NCBI RefSeq assembly: GCF_002087335.1
Contig: NZ_MWVJ01000013.1
Location: 1 to 58,235 of the forward strand
Reading direction: 5' to 3'
DNA: 58,235 nucleotides
Source of the DNA: Pseudophaeobacter leonis
GTDB lineage: Bacteria > Pseudomonadota > Alphaproteobacteria > Rhodobacterales > Rhodobacteraceae
Part shown: positions 17,812 through 29,590 of the stretch, in pieces
How positions within the stretch are numbered: the first letter of the stretch is position 1
How the letters are laid out: the number at the start of each line of letters is the position of its first letter
Program-made: the position numbers and the translations under genes
The notes under the pieces: generated by a model
Told to the model about the DNA's origin: nothing
Seen by the model: only the letters and a program-made list of their open reading frames with translations
The model's database searches: none

Positions 17812-18663
17812 ATGCCTGAATTGCCCGAGGTCGAGACCGTGATGCGGGGGCTGTTGCCTTCGATGGAGGGGGTCGTGATTGCGCAGGCGCAGGTGAACCG
17901 CCCCGATCTGCGCTGGCCGTTTCCTGACCGGATGGCAGACCGGCTGACCGGCGCGCGGGTCACGGCGCTGAGGCGGCGCTCAAAATACATTCTGGCAGAG
18001 CTGGATCGCGGCGAGACCCTGCTGGTGCATCTGGGCATGTCGGGCCGTATGACGGTCTCGGGGGACCCGCTGGGACAGTTTGCGCATGACCACCCGCAGG
18101 CGGCAAAGCACGATCATGTGGTGTTTGACATGGAGAATGGCGCCCGCATCACCTTTAATGACCCAAGGCGCTTTGGCGCGATGGATCTGATCCCCACAGC
18201 AGGGCTGGCGGAGCACAAGCTGCTCAAGGTGCTGGGGCCGGAACCGCTGGGCAATGATTTCCATGACGACTACCTGATGGCGGCCTTCGCAAATAAGAAC
18301 ACGCCGGTGAAATCGGCGCTGCTGGATCAGGGAATCATCGCCGGTCTGGGAAACATTTATGTCTGCGAAGCCCTTTTTCGTGCCGCAATTTCACCAAAAC
18401 AAAAAGCAGGACACCTGACGTCCAGGCAGGTTGCAGCCCTGGTTCCGATCATCCGGCGGGTACTTGAGGATGCAATCAGGGCGGGGGGATCCTCGTTGAA
18501 AGATTTCCGCCAAGCCAATGGAGAACTTGGATATTTTCAACACTGCTTTGATGTCTATGGCCGCGAGGGAGAGCCCTGCCGCAGGGAGGGCTGTACGGGC
18601 ACTATTGCTAGAATCACCCAAGCGGGGCGATCCTCCTTCTACTGTGGCAAGTGTCAAAGATAG
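17812..18663 (+). CDS. mutM: Formamidopyrimidine-DNA glycosylase
   Basis: A 283-residue base-excision repair enzyme removing 8-oxoguanine and FaPy lesions. The start must be ATG 17812, because the processed N-terminal proline ([10 protein letters not shown]) is the nucleophile and the next Glu is catalytic. GAGGA lies upstream. HLGMSGRM holds Lys/His-type DNA contacts, and the C-terminal zinc finger reads CRREGC...YCGKC. The first cysteine pair is spaced by four residues, not two as in E. coli. The neighbouring enoyl-CoA hydratase follows after 65 bases. Confidence 0.96.
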   Translation: MPELPEVETVMRGLLPSMEGVVIAQAQVNRPDLRWPFPDRMADRLTGARVTALRRRSKYILAELDRGETLLVHLGMSGRMTVSGDPLGQFAHDHPQAAKHDHVVFDMENGARITFNDPRRFGAMDLIPTAGLAEHKLLKVLGPEPLGNDFHDDYLMAAFANKNTPVKSALLDQGIIAGLGNIYVCEALFRAAISPKQKAGHLTSRQVAALVPIIRRVLEDAIRAGGSSLKDFRQANGELGYFQHCFDVYGREGEPCRREGCTGTIARITQAGRSSFYCGKCQR

Positions 18664-18728
18664 CTTGAATGCGATGTTTCCCGTGGTAATGACTCGTTTC
18701 TGAACGGAACAATGAAAGCAAAAAAATC

Positions 18729-19505
18729 ATGGCCTATGAGACGATCAACGTCGATGTGCAGGACCACGTTTGCCTTATCAAACTGCATCGCCCCGAGGCG
18801 TTGAACGCGCTCAATGCAGCGCTCGTGAGTGAGCTTTGCACCGCCCTGGAAGAAGCCGACGCCAGCGACAAGGTGCGCTGCATCGTGCTGACCGGCTCTG
18901 AAAAGGCTTTTGCCGCCGGTGCCGACATCAAAGAGATGTCCGAGATGAGCTTTACGGATGTCTATTCCAGCAATCTCTTTGCTCAGGTCAATGACCGCAT
19001 CATCGCGATCCGCAAGCCGATCATCGCGGCTGTTGCTGGCTATGCGCTGGGCGGCGGCTGTGAGCTGGCAATGCTGTGCGATTTCATCATTGCCGCTGAA
19101 ACCGCCAAGTTCGGCCAGCCGGAAATCAATCTTGGCGTGGTGGCCGGCATTGGCGGCACCCAGCGTCTGACACGGTTTGTCGGTAAGTCGAAATCCATGG
19201 ATATGAACCTGACGGGTCGTTTCATGGGCGCCGAAGAAGCCGAGCGCGCCGGTTTGGTGTCGCGGGTTGTCCCGGCCAAGAAGCTGGTCGATGAGGCCAT
19301 GGCAGCCGCCCATAAGATTGCCGAGAAATCCCAGCTGACGGCCGTGGCGGTCAAAGAGGCGGTGAACCGCAGCTATGAGCTCACGCTGAGCGAGGGCATG
19401 TTGTTTGAACGGCGTGCGTTCCACTCGATGTTTGCCACCGAGGATCAGAAAGAGGGCATGGCCGCCTTCCTGGAAAAACGCGAAGCCCAGTTCCGCGATA
19501 AATAA
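18729..19505 (+). CDS. Enoyl-CoA hydratase
   Basis: A 258-residue crotonase-fold enzyme adding water across the double bond of trans-2-enoyl-CoA in fatty-acid oxidation. Both catalytic glutamates are present: E112 in [11 protein letters not shown] and E132 in [11 protein letters not shown]. The oxyanion-hole loop is [10 protein letters not shown]. It matches short-chain bacterial enoyl-CoA hydratases and lies in its usual Rhodobacteraceae place between mutM and rpsT. Confidence 0.94.
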   Translation: MAYETINVDVQDHVCLIKLHRPEALNALNAALVSELCTALEEADASDKVRCIVLTGSEKAFAAGADIKEMSEMSFTDVYSSNLFAQVNDRIIAIRKPIIAAVAGYALGGGCELAMLCDFIIAAETAKFGQPEINLGVVAGIGGTQRLTRFVGKSKSMDMNLTGRFMGAEEAERAGLVSRVVPAKKLVDEAMAAAHKIAEKSQLTAVAVKEAVNRSYELTLSEGMLFERRAFHSMFATEDQKEGMAAFLEKREAQFRDK

Positions 19506-19510
19506 ATTCC

Positions 19511-19557
19511 TGAGGTTTTCCTCAAAAGCCGGGGCCCTTCTACAGGATTGGCCCCGG
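19511..19557 (+). terminator. Hairpins after enoyl-CoA hydratase
   Basis: TGAGG-tttt-CCTCA (19511-19524) is followed by CCGGGGCC (19529-19536) pairing perfectly with GGCCCCGG (19550-19557). No T-tract follows. Likely a transcript-end structure. Confidence 0.45.
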
Positions 19558-19744
19558 TGATCTACCTGGTGACATAGCTGGCAACCAGCCTGGCGACTAA
19601 TCAGTGATGCGGCAGTCCCGGTAAGGGTCGAAAAAGGTCTTGTGGCAAATCCCTTGCCTATCTGGGGAATTCGCTTTAAAGACCGCTGCCATACATGCGC
19701 GTGCAGCCCGCTTGGCTAGAATCACTCCGTGATCTGATCCGGGT

Positions 19745-19774
19745 TTGACTGGCTTGCGCCTAAATCGATATATG
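19745..19774 (+). promoter_or_regulatory. Sigma70-type promoter of rpsT
   Basis: TTGACT (19745-19750) and TATATG (19769-19774) are separated by 18 bases, 26 bases before the rpsT start. This is the clearest housekeeping-type promoter in the window. Confidence 0.55.
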
Positions 19775-19799
19775 AACCCGAATAAAAGGTCACAGAGAC

Positions 19800-20063
19800 A
19801 TGGCAAATACCCCTCAGGCGAAAAAACGCGCACGTCAGAACGAAAAGCGTTTCGTCGTCAACAAAGCCCGCCGTTCGCGCATCCGCACCTTCCTGCGTAA
19901 AGTTGAAGAAGCCATCGAGTCCGGCGACAAGGCCGTGGCCACCGCCGCTCTGCGCGCTGCTGAGCCCGAACTGATGCGTGGCGTGACCAAAGGCGTCTAC
20001 CACAAGAACACAGCATCGCGGAAAGTTTCCCGTCTGTCCGCACGGGTCAAGTCGCTGGCTTGA
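19800..20063 (+). CDS. rpsT: 30S ribosomal protein S20
   Basis: An 87-residue, very basic protein of the small ribosomal subunit. [36 protein letters not shown] and the C-terminal [22 protein letters not shown] are unmistakable S20. It has its own promoter and is followed by a strong terminator. rpsT just ahead of dnaA is typical of this family. Confidence 0.98.
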   Translation: MANTPQAKKRARQNEKRFVVNKARRSRIRTFLRKVEEAIESGDKAVATAALRAAEPELMRGVTKGVYHKNTASRKVSRLSARVKSLA

Positions 20064-20107
20064 TTCCCTGCCGCAATTTTCTTGCTTGCAAGAAATTGAA
20101 AAATTCG

Positions 20108-20140
20108 AAGGCGTCGCATTTTTGCGGCGCCTTTTCATTT
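20108..20140 (+). terminator. Rho-independent terminator after rpsT
   Basis: GGCGTCGC (20110-20117) pairs with GCGGCGCC (20124-20131, one G-U) around ATTTTT, followed by TTTTCATTTT. A second hairpin (20074-20098, TCTTGC-tt-GCAAGA core) precedes it. Confidence 0.85.
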
Positions 20141-20614
20141 TGTCCTTATCTCTCCGTCCCCTGAAACAGCAGCGACAGATTCTTTGGCCGCAAAGAGTGA
20201 GTCAACATCAGAGTTTGATTGCCGCTGCCCCTCGCAACTTGCTACCACATGTACAGCGATTCACTCGCTGGGGGGACAGGCTGCTCGCGGTGACCTTGAC
20301 GGGCAATAAGGTCACTGAATGCGTAGTCGTTTAATGAATGCCAGTTTGGTTTTCATTGGATGGTTGCTCTGCTGTGTTGGGATTTCCAGCCAGTAGTCGT
20401 GTCTCATTTGTGTGCAGAAACGGTTCTTCGGTAACAAAGTTTAGTACCACGTTTATGTGGTACTTTTTTGTTGGACGGTTCGTTGTCCCGAAAGGGAGTG
20501 CGGTCAGGAATCCCCTGTCCGCACGCGCAGAAGATGTGGGTGAAGGACTGCTCCGGAAACGGAGTATGATGAAACGATAGGCCAGGGAAGATCGGGCCGT
20601 GCTTTTGGGGACGC
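20141..20614. other. rpsT-dnaA intergenic region
   Basis: No credible protein-coding frame. It holds a second perfect terminator hairpin (annotated separately), which implies a transcript starting within or before this stretch and ending ahead of dnaA. I searched by eye for TTATCCACA-like DnaA boxes on both strands and found no cluster, so I do not call oriC here. Confidence 0.6.
20443..20469 (+). terminator. Terminator-type hairpin in the dnaA leader
   Basis: AGTACCAC (20443-20450), loop GTTTAT, GTGGTACT (20457-20464): a perfect 8-bp stem followed by a run of six T, 146 bases ahead of the dnaA start. It could end a small RNA or attenuate dnaA transcription. Confidence 0.75.
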
Positions 20615-22081
20615 ATGAAGCGCAGCATGACGGAAGAAAAATGGGGACAGCTCAGAACGAGACTTCTGAAGACTGTTGGGCAAAACAACTTTACGACCTG
20701 GATTGAACCGCTTGAGTTCAGTTCAGTTGATGATGGCGTCGCCGTGTTTCACGTGCCGACCAACTTCATGGGCAACTATGTCAGTCAGAACTTTGCGGAT
20801 CTGATCTTGCATGAATTTAATCTCTCTGGTGAGCCGGTTCAGCGGCTTGCCTTTCGGGTTGCTGCCAATTCACCTGCACGTCCTGTGCGTCAGGTGGAGC
20901 AACCAAACGAGCCTTTTGCGGAGATGCAGGACGGCCAGGGCCGCGACAGCGATGGCAAATGGGACGAGTCTCCTGTGCGCCGCGCCGCCTCTGCTCAATC
21001 CTTGTCGAACAAGCCTTCGGCCGCAGCGCCGATGGACAGCCTGCAGGCCGCGCCGCTGGATCCGCGGTTCACCTTTGACAACTTTGTTGTCGGTAAGCCA
21101 AACGAGCTGGCACATGCCGCCGCACGCCGCGTGACTGAAGGCGGCCCGGTGACCTTTAATCCTCTGGTGCTCTATGGCGGCGTGGGGCTGGGTAAGACCC
21201 ACCTGATGCATGCCATCGCCTGGGAGATCAAAGCGCAAAACCCCTCTCTGAACGTGCTTTACCTGTCGGCTGAGCAGTTCATGTATCGCTTTGTACAGGC
21301 CCTGCGCGAGCGCAAGATGATGGATTTCAAACACCTGTTCCGCTCGGTTGACGTGCTGATGGTGGATGATGTGCAGTTCATTGCCGGCAAGGATTCAACG
21401 CAGGAAGAATTCTTTCATACCTTCAACGCGCTGGTGGATCAGAACAAGCAGATCATCATTTCTGCGGACCGTGCCCCCGGCGAGATCAAGGATCTTGAGG
21501 ACCGCGTGAAATCACGCCTGCAATGTGGTCTGGTGGTGGATCTGCACCCCACCGACTATGAGCTGCGTCTGGGCATTCTGCAGACCAAGGTGCAGCAACA
21601 GCAACTGACCTATCCGGGCCTTGAGATCGCCAATGGCGTGCTGGAATTCCTGGCGCACCGGATCTCGACCAATGTGCGGGTGCTCGAAGGGGCGCTGACC
21701 CGGCTGTTTGCCTTTGCGTCCCTTGTTGGGCGTGAGATCGACATGGATCTGACCCAGGATTGTCTGGCGGATGTGTTGCGCGCCTCCGAGCGCAAGATCA
21801 CCGTTGAGGAAATCCAGCGCAAGGTGTCAGAGTATTACAACATCCGCATGTCCGATATCGTCGGCCCCAAACGGCTGCGGTCTTATGCGCGGCCGCGTCA
21901 GGTGGCGATGTATCTGTGCAAAAAGCTCACCAGCCGCAGCCTGCCGGAAATCGGCCGACGCTTTGGTGGACGCGATCACACCACCGTCATGCACGGTGTG
22001 CGCCGCATCGAAGAGCTGAAGTCCACCGATGGCCAGATCGCCGAAGATGTGGAAATGCTGCGCCGCTCGCTCGAATCCTGA
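20615..22081 (+). CDS. dnaA: Chromosomal replication initiator protein DnaA
   Basis: A 488-residue AAA+ initiator. Domain I (residues 5-75; WGQLRTRLLKTVGQNNFTTWIEPLEF) mediates self-interaction, and domain II (about 85-145) is a variable linker. The ATPase has Walker A GGVGLGKTH (188-196) and Walker B VLMVDDVQF. Domain IV carries the DnaA-box signature GRDHTTVMHGVRRIEEL. Two starts are possible: ATG 20615 with GGGGA close upstream, or ATG 20627, which gives MTEEKWGQL, the usual start in relatives. It is followed by dnaN, recF and gyrB. Confidence 0.98.
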   Translation: MKRSMTEEKWGQLRTRLLKTVGQNNFTTWIEPLEFSSVDDGVAVFHVPTNFMGNYVSQNFADLILHEFNLSGEPVQRLAFRVAANSPARPVRQVEQPNEPFAEMQDGQGRDSDGKWDESPVRRAASAQSLSNKPSAAAPMDSLQAAPLDPRFTFDNFVVGKPNELAHAAARRVTEGGPVTFNPLVLYGGVGLGKTHLMHAIAWEIKAQNPSLNVLYLSAEQFMYRFVQALRERKMMDFKHLFRSVDVLMVDDVQFIAGKDSTQEEFFHTFNALVDQNKQIIISADRAPGEIKDLEDRVKSRLQCGLVVDLHPTDYELRLGILQTKVQQQQLTYPGLEIANGVLEFLAHRISTNVRVLEGALTRLFAFASLVGREIDMDLTQDCLADVLRASERKITVEEIQRKVSEYYNIRMSDIVGPKRLRSYARPRQVAMYLCKKLTSRSLPEIGRRFGGRDHTTVMHGVRRIEELKSTDGQIAEDVEMLRRSLES

Positions 22082-22107
22082 AGGGCGCGGCGCCGTCCTC
22101 AGTCTCC

Positions 22108-22138
22108 AACGGCTCCGGATTTTCCGGGGCCGTTTTTC
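22108..22138 (+). terminator. Terminator after dnaA
   Basis: AACGGCtCCGG (22108-22118), loop ATTTT, CCGGgGCCGTT (22124-22134), then TTT. It separates dnaA transcription from dnaN. Confidence 0.75.
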
Positions 22139-22206
22139 ATTGCCGGTTTTTGCTGTCCAGCAGGCTGCCAAAGGGGGAGAAATTCTGGCCTGAATACACG
22201 CTGCCA

Positions 22207-22242
22207 GGAGCGGAGAAAGGAGCGGAGAAAGGAGCGGAGAAA
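22207..22242 (+). repeat. Three exact 12-bp tandem repeats between dnaA and dnaN
   Basis: GGAGCGGAGAAA is repeated three times without a mismatch, about 205 bases ahead of the dnaN start. The rest of the 22139-22446 gap holds no gene. Confidence 0.85.
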
Positions 22243-22446
22243 GGGCGCGGCGGCAACGAAAACCCGGGTTTCAGGCGCTAACGGGCTCTAGCCCCTTGAC
22301 GCTGCAGAGATTCCCTTGGAAAACTCAATAAAAAGCCTTGTACATGAGGGGCAAACCGGTACTTTGCCTGTCCCGACCATTGCTTTGCCATGGCCTGGTG
22401 GCCGCGCAGGGACGCGCGCACTGGCGCGACGAAGAGGATAAGCGAC

Positions 22447-23568
22447 ATGAAGATCAGCATTGAACGCGGCACACTCCTAAAGGCCGTTGCGCAGGCCCAA
22501 TCGGTGGTGGAGCGTCGCAATACCATACCGATCCTGGCCAATGTTCTGATCGAAGCTGAGGGCGATGTGGCCCAGTTCCGCGCCACCGATCTTGATATCG
22601 AAGTGGTCGACAAAGCCCCGGCTCAGGTTGAGCGCGCAGGCGCGACCACGGTGGCGGCCACCACTCTGCATGAGATCGTGCGCAAACTGCCGGATGGCGC
22701 TTTGGTGACGCTGACCGCAGATGCGGCCACGGGCCGTCTGACGGTTGAGGCTGGCCGCTCAAACTTCTCGCTGGCAACGCTGCCGCGCGAAGATTTCCCG
22801 GTTATGGCCTCCTCAGAGTATCATTCTAATTTCACCGCCAATGCGGCCATGCTGCGCCGCCTCTTTGATAAATCGAAATTTGCCATCTCTACCGAAGAGA
22901 CCCGCTATTACCTCAACGGGGTGTATATGCATGTGTCGGACGCGGCCGAGGGCGGCAAGGTGCTGCGCTGTGTCGCCACCGATGGCCACCGTCTGGCACG
23001 GATTGATGCCCCTCTGCCCATGGGCGCCGAGGATATGCCAGGCGTCATCGTGCCCCGCAAAACTGTCGGTGAGATGCGCAAGCTGCTGGACGACGACGAG
23101 ATGGATATCGCGGTTTCGGTGTCGGAAACCAAGGTGCGGTTTGCGACGCCAAATATCACCCTGACTTCCAAGGTGATCGACGGCACCTTCCCCGACTACA
23201 CCCGGGTTATTCCGGTTGGAAACACCCGCCGGCTTGAGGTGGACGCGTCTGAATTTGCCCGTGCGGTGGACCGGGTTGCAACGGTTTCGTCCGAGCGGTC
23301 GCGCGCGGTCAAGCTGCAGCTGGAAGAAGACCGCCTGATCCTTTCGGTCAATGCGCCCGACAGCGGTGCCGCCGAAGAAGAGCTGGCCGTGGCCTATGGT
23401 GACGAGCGTCTGGAGATCGGCTTTAACGCCAAATATCTGCTGGAGATCGCCAATCAGGTGGACCGCGAAAATGCCGTCTTCCTGTTCAACTCTTCTGGAG
23501 ATCCGACATTGATGCGCGAAGGCAGTGACGAAAGCGCCGTCTATGTTGTGATGCCAATGCGCGTTTGA
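22447..23568 (+). CDS. dnaN: DNA polymerase III sliding clamp (beta subunit)
   Basis: A 373-residue processivity clamp forming a ring around DNA. The three clamp domains are visible: MKISIERGTLLKAVAQAQSVVERRNTIPILANVLIEA opens domain 1; the central SKFAISTEETRYYLNGVYMHV and VATDGHRLARID belong to domain 2; and the C-terminus ends PTLMREGSDESAVYVVMPMRV, the peptide-binding end of the protein. ATG 22447 has a purine-rich AAGAGGATAAG upstream. Confidence 0.97.
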   Translation: MKISIERGTLLKAVAQAQSVVERRNTIPILANVLIEAEGDVAQFRATDLDIEVVDKAPAQVERAGATTVAATTLHEIVRKLPDGALVTLTADAATGRLTVEAGRSNFSLATLPREDFPVMASSEYHSNFTANAAMLRRLFDKSKFAISTEETRYYLNGVYMHVSDAAEGGKVLRCVATDGHRLARIDAPLPMGAEDMPGVIVPRKTVGEMRKLLDDDEMDIAVSVSETKVRFATPNITLTSKVIDGTFPDYTRVIPVGNTRRLEVDASEFARAVDRVATVSSERSRAVKLQLEEDRLILSVNAPDSGAAEEELAVAYGDERLEIGFNAKYLLEIANQVDRENAVFLFNSSGDPTLMREGSDESAVYVVMPMRV

Positions 23569-23659
23569 TCTTTGATCCGCGCTGTGCCGCCCTGACAGCC
23601 GTATCGAGGGCTGCCCAACGCGCCGCACAGAGAATGGCCCAGAGAAAGGCGCGCCCTTC

Positions 23660-24758
23660 GTGCTGGCTCTGACTGAACTTACAGTGTCTCACTTCCGCTC
23701 GCATCTGCGGGCGGAACTGCATTTGGATGGGCGTCCCGTTGCCATCCACGGCAACAATGGTGCAGGCAAAACCAATATCCTTGAGGCGGTTTCGCTGTTT
23801 TCGCCGGGGCGTGGCTTGCGCCGCGCCCGTGCCGCTGGGATGGCGCGGCGTCCCGAAAACCTGGGCTGGAAGCTGAAAGGCGTGTTGCAGACCCCGGATC
23901 AGTCCTATGAGATTGAGACCTGGTCCGAGGAAGGCGCCGCGCGCCAGGTGCGCATCGACAACAAAGCCTCCAACCAGATCGCGCTGGGGCAGATCTGCCG
24001 GGTGGTCTGGCTGGTGGCCGGTGATGGACCGCTTGTGGGTTGAGGCCGCCGAGGGTCGCCGCCGCTTTCTGGACCGCATCGCTCTCAGCTTTGAGCCCAG
24101 CCATGCCGCGGCGACGCTGGCCTATGAAAAAGCCATGCGTGAGCGCAACAAACTGCTGAAGGAGCAAATCCGTGACGCGGCCTGGTACCGGGTGCTTGAG
24201 GCGCAGATGGCGGCAGCCGGACACCGCATTCATACCGCACGACAAGCCGCCGTGCAGCACCTGGCCACGGCGCAGCAGAGTGCCGAGACCGCCTTTCCCA
24301 CCGCCGATCTGCAGCTGATCCAATCCGAGGGCGACATGCCCCTGAATGAGGCAGAGTTTGTCACGGCTCTGGCAGAGGGGCGCGGCCGGGATATGGCCGT
24401 GGGGCGGACCCTGATCGGGCCGCATCGCAGCGATCTCATTGGCACCTATGCCTCCAAGGGCATTGCCGCCAAAGAGTGCTCAACAGGTGAGCAAAAGGCG
24501 CTTTTGGTGTCGCTGATCCTGGCCAATGCCCGGGCTTTGGCCGCCTCAGAAGGAGCGCCGCCAATTTTGCTGCTGGACGAAGTCGCGGCCCATCTCGATG
24601 CGGGACGGCGGGCCGCGCTTTATGATGAGATCTGCGCGCTTGGGGCGCAGGCCTGGATGACCGGAACCGGGCCTGAACTGTTTGCTGAGCTTGGCCGCCG
24701 GGCGCAGCTTCTGGAGGTGCATGACGCGGCTGGTACGTCGGAGATCATGACCGCATGA
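23660..24758 (+). CDS. recF: DNA repair protein RecF, frameshifted as read
   Basis: SMC-like ATPase of about 366 residues that helps load RecA at single-strand gaps. Walker A is IHGNNGAGKTNILEAV (residues about 28-40), the ABC-type signature region is CSTGEQKALLVSLILANA, and Walker B is ILLLDEVAAHLD. The start is GTG 23660 (MLALTELTVSHFRSH); its ribosome-binding site is weak. The frame breaks near 24016: one extra G in a GG pair separates CRVVWLV from PVMDRLWVEAAEGRRRFLDRI. Its stop overlaps the next start (ATGA at 24755). Confidence 0.93.
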
Positions 24759-25374
24759 CGCTCTCGGTTTGGGATCTGCTGTTATATGCCGGCGCCTTGT
24801 TTGTGCTGTTCCTGACGCCTGGCCCTGTCTGGCTGGCGCTGATGGCGCGGGCGGTCTCGGGTGGGTTTCACGCAGCCTGGCCGCTGGCGCTGGGGGTGGC
24901 CTGCGGCGATATTCTGTGGCCGCTGGTGGCGATTGGCGGCATGTCCTGGCTGGCGGTAAGTTTGGGCGAGGTGATGCTGGTGCTGCGTTGGGTGCGTGTC
25001 TGATGTTCATCACCATGGGCGTTCTGGTGATCCGGGGCGCTGACCGCAGGCTTGAGGAAAACCGGGCCCTGACCCGCCCCGGAGCCTGGGCCGGATTTGT
25101 TGCCGGGCTGGCGGTGATCCTGGGCAATCCCAAAGCCATTTTGTTTTACATGGGGTTGCTGCCCGGCTTTTTTGATCTTGGCGCGATCACCTGGATTGAT
25201 GTTGTGGTGATCCTTTGCCTCTCTTTTGCGGTGCCGCTGTTGGGCAATCTTGCCATGGCGGGGATGGTGCATCATTTGCGGGCCGTGATCTCGTCGCCGC
25301 AGGCCATGCGGCGGCTCAATCTCACCTCGGGAGCCCTGCTGGTTGGCGTGGGCATGCTGCTGCCCTTTACCTGA
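24755..25374 (+). CDS. LysE/RhtB family amino-acid exporter, frameshifted as read
   Basis: Membrane protein of about 207 residues with five or six hydrophobic helices. FLTPGPVWLALMARAVSGG near the N-terminus is the LysE/RhtB signature (TPGPN-type motif), and GLAVILGNPKAILFYMGLLPGF is the second conserved block. Members export lysine, homoserine or threonine; substrate unknown here. The frame breaks near 24994: one missing G joins VMLVLRWV to ACLMFITMGVLVIRG. It is translationally coupled to recF by an ATGA overlap. Confidence 0.82.
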
Positions 25375-25518
25375 TCTGCACAGGGTTTTCAGGCGTGAAA
25401 ACGCGGCTTGGATCATAGGGGGATAATCCGCTCTAACGGCAAGAAAAACCGGGCTCTGTGGGTGACAATCAGACCGGAATTGCGTATAAAATCCCAAAGG
25501 TTAAACAGGAAGTCGCGA

Positions 25519-27934
<2,416 letters not shown>

Positions 27935-27962
27935 ACCATTGTAAGAACGCACATAAAAGTGC

Positions 27963-28000
27963 GCGGCGCGTATACCCTTGCGCGCCGCCGTTGCGTTTTT
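27963..28000 (+). terminator. Terminator after gyrB
   Basis: GCGGCGCG (27963-27970) pairs with CGCGCCGC (27981-27988), followed by CGTTGCGTTTTT. The remainder of 28001-28319 shows no convincing gene. Confidence 0.75.
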
Positions 28001-28319
28001 GAATGCGTAAACTTCCCCTAAGGCTCTCCTAATGACCAGACATTTCAGGCGAGCAGGCCACCAGCTATCTGGCACCGATGCTGCAGCGCAGCGGCGCGAA
28101 ACGCTCAGTTTTTGACCTGCCTAAGCTTTATGTGATCTGTAACTGGCGCATGTTCGGCCCCTCTGGCGCCAATAAAACGACTGAACAAAGGTGGATGCTA
28201 TGGCGAAAACGGCGTTGGATTCACGAGAGGCATCATAACCGTGGGGCGTTAAGCTTTGCCAAGCCTGGTTCAGTGAACGAGGAAGAAAACTCTGTCATTC
28301 AGGTAAGCAGTTGATTTTG

Positions 28320-28396
28320 TGGTGACCCCGATTGGATTCGAACCAATAACCTGCCCCTTAGGAGGGGGCTGCTCTATCCAGTTGAGCCACGGGGCC
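28320..28396 (-). tRNA. tRNA-Arg (anticodon CCU)
   Basis: Reads 5'-GGCCCCG on the minus strand, a D-arm GCTCAACTGGATAGAGC, an anticodon loop CTCCTAA (anticodon CCT in DNA, for AGG), the T-loop GGTTCGAATCC, and the closing acceptor strand CGGGGTC followed by A and an encoded CCA. All four arms pair. Confidence 0.95.
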
Positions 28397-28564
28397 AGAC
28401 CCGTTTACGCGATAGCAAATCATTTCTGTCATCACAATGGGCAGCAGGGCCTCAGGCTGGAGTTTATTGCGGAGCTTTGCCATGCTCCATTGTGCCGCGC
28501 CCCATTGTGCTGGGTGCGCTCTCTGGCTAACGTCGAAACAGCAAAAAATAAGAGGCCGTAGAAC

Positions 28565-29590
28565 GTGACCACGGAAAACAAGCGCCCCCTCACCCTTCGT
28601 GATGTATCAGAAGCCACCGGCGTGTCAGAGATGACGGTGAGCCGCGTGTTGCGCAATCGTGGCGATGTCTCGGAAAAAACCCGCATCAAGGTTCTGAGTG
28701 CCGCCAAGGAATTGGGCTATGTGCCCAACAAGATAGCAGGGGCGCTGGCGTCGAACCGGGTCAATCTGGTGGCGGTGATTATCCCCTCACTCTCTAATAT
28801 GGTGTTTCCCGAGGTGCTGACCGGGGTCAATCAGGTGTTGGAAAATACCAAATTGCAGCCTGTTGTGGGTGTCACCGACTACCAGCCCGAGAAGGAAGAA
28901 AAAGTCCTCTACGAGATGCTCTCCTGGCGGCCTTCTGGCGTCATTATTGCCGGGCTTGAACATACCGAAGCGGCGCGCGCCATGCTCAACGCGGCTGGTA
29001 TTCCAGTGGTTGAGATCATGGATACCGATGGTAAGCCGGTGGATGCCATGGTGGGGATTTCGCATCGGCGCGCCGGGCGAGAAATGGCCAAGGCGATCCT
29101 CAAGGCGGGCTATCGCCACATCGGCTTTATGGGCACCAAGATGCCGCTGGATCACCGCGCGCGCAAACGCTTTGAGGGCTTCACCGAGGCGCTGGCCAAG
29201 GAAGGCGTCGAGATCGAAGATCGCGCCTTTTACTCTGGAGGCTCGGCCCTGGCGAAGGGGCGCGAGATGACACAGGAGATGCTGGAACGCTCACCTGAGA
29301 TCGATTTTCTATATTATTCCAATGATATGATTGGTGCCGGTGGGCTGCTCTATTTATTGGATCAGGGCATTGATGTGCCGGGACAGATTGGTCTGGCCGG
29401 CTTTAACGGGGTTGAATTGCTGCAGGGCTTGCCGCGTCAGCTGGCCACAATGGATGCCTGCCGACTGGAGATTGGTCGCAAGGCGGCTGAAATCATTGCC
29501 GCCCAGCTGGATGATCCCGAGGCAGAAATGGAACGGCATGTGACCCTGACCCCCACCATCTCTTATGGTGATACGCTCAAGCGGCGCTGA
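28565..29590 (+). CDS. LacI-family transcriptional regulator
   Basis: A 341-residue repressor-type protein. Residues 9-60 are the LacI helix-turn-helix and hinge (LTLRDVSEATGVSEMTVSRVLRNRGDVSEKTRIKVLSAAKELGYVPNKIAGALAS). The rest is a periplasmic-binding-protein-like sugar-sensing domain ending LTPTISYGDTLKRR, closest in feel to the gluconate-type GntR repressors of that family. It uses GTG 28565. No sugar operon is adjacent; it overlaps the next gene by one base (TGATG), so target genes are unknown. Confidence 0.88.
   Translation: MTTENKRPLTLRDVSEATGVSEMTVSRVLRNRGDVSEKTRIKVLSAAKELGYVPNKIAGALASNRVNLVAVIIPSLSNMVFPEVLTGVNQVLENTKLQPVVGVTDYQPEKEEKVLYEMLSWRPSGVIIAGLEHTEAARAMLNAAGIPVVEIMDTDGKPVDAMVGISHRRAGREMAKAILKAGYRHIGFMGTKMPLDHRARKRFEGFTEALAKEGVEIEDRAFYSGGSALAKGREMTQEMLERSPEIDFLYYSNDMIGAGGLLYLLDQGIDVPGQIGLAGFNGVELLQGLPRQLATMDACRLEIGRKAAEIIAAQLDDPEAEMERHVTLTPTISYGDTLKRR

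Noticed and set aside
19597..19833. 78-codon minus-strand frame upstream of rpsT
   Set aside because: It starts inside rpsT on the other strand and crosses its promoter; no ribosome-binding site or family.
20064..20614. Origin of replication next to dnaA
   Set aside because: No cluster of DnaA boxes or AT-rich unwinding region seen by eye; the origin need not lie at dnaA in this group.
28078..28314. 78-codon plus-strand frame between gyrB and tRNA-Arg
   Set aside because: No homology recognised, no ribosome-binding site, rich in Arg and Trp as expected of a random GC-rich frame.
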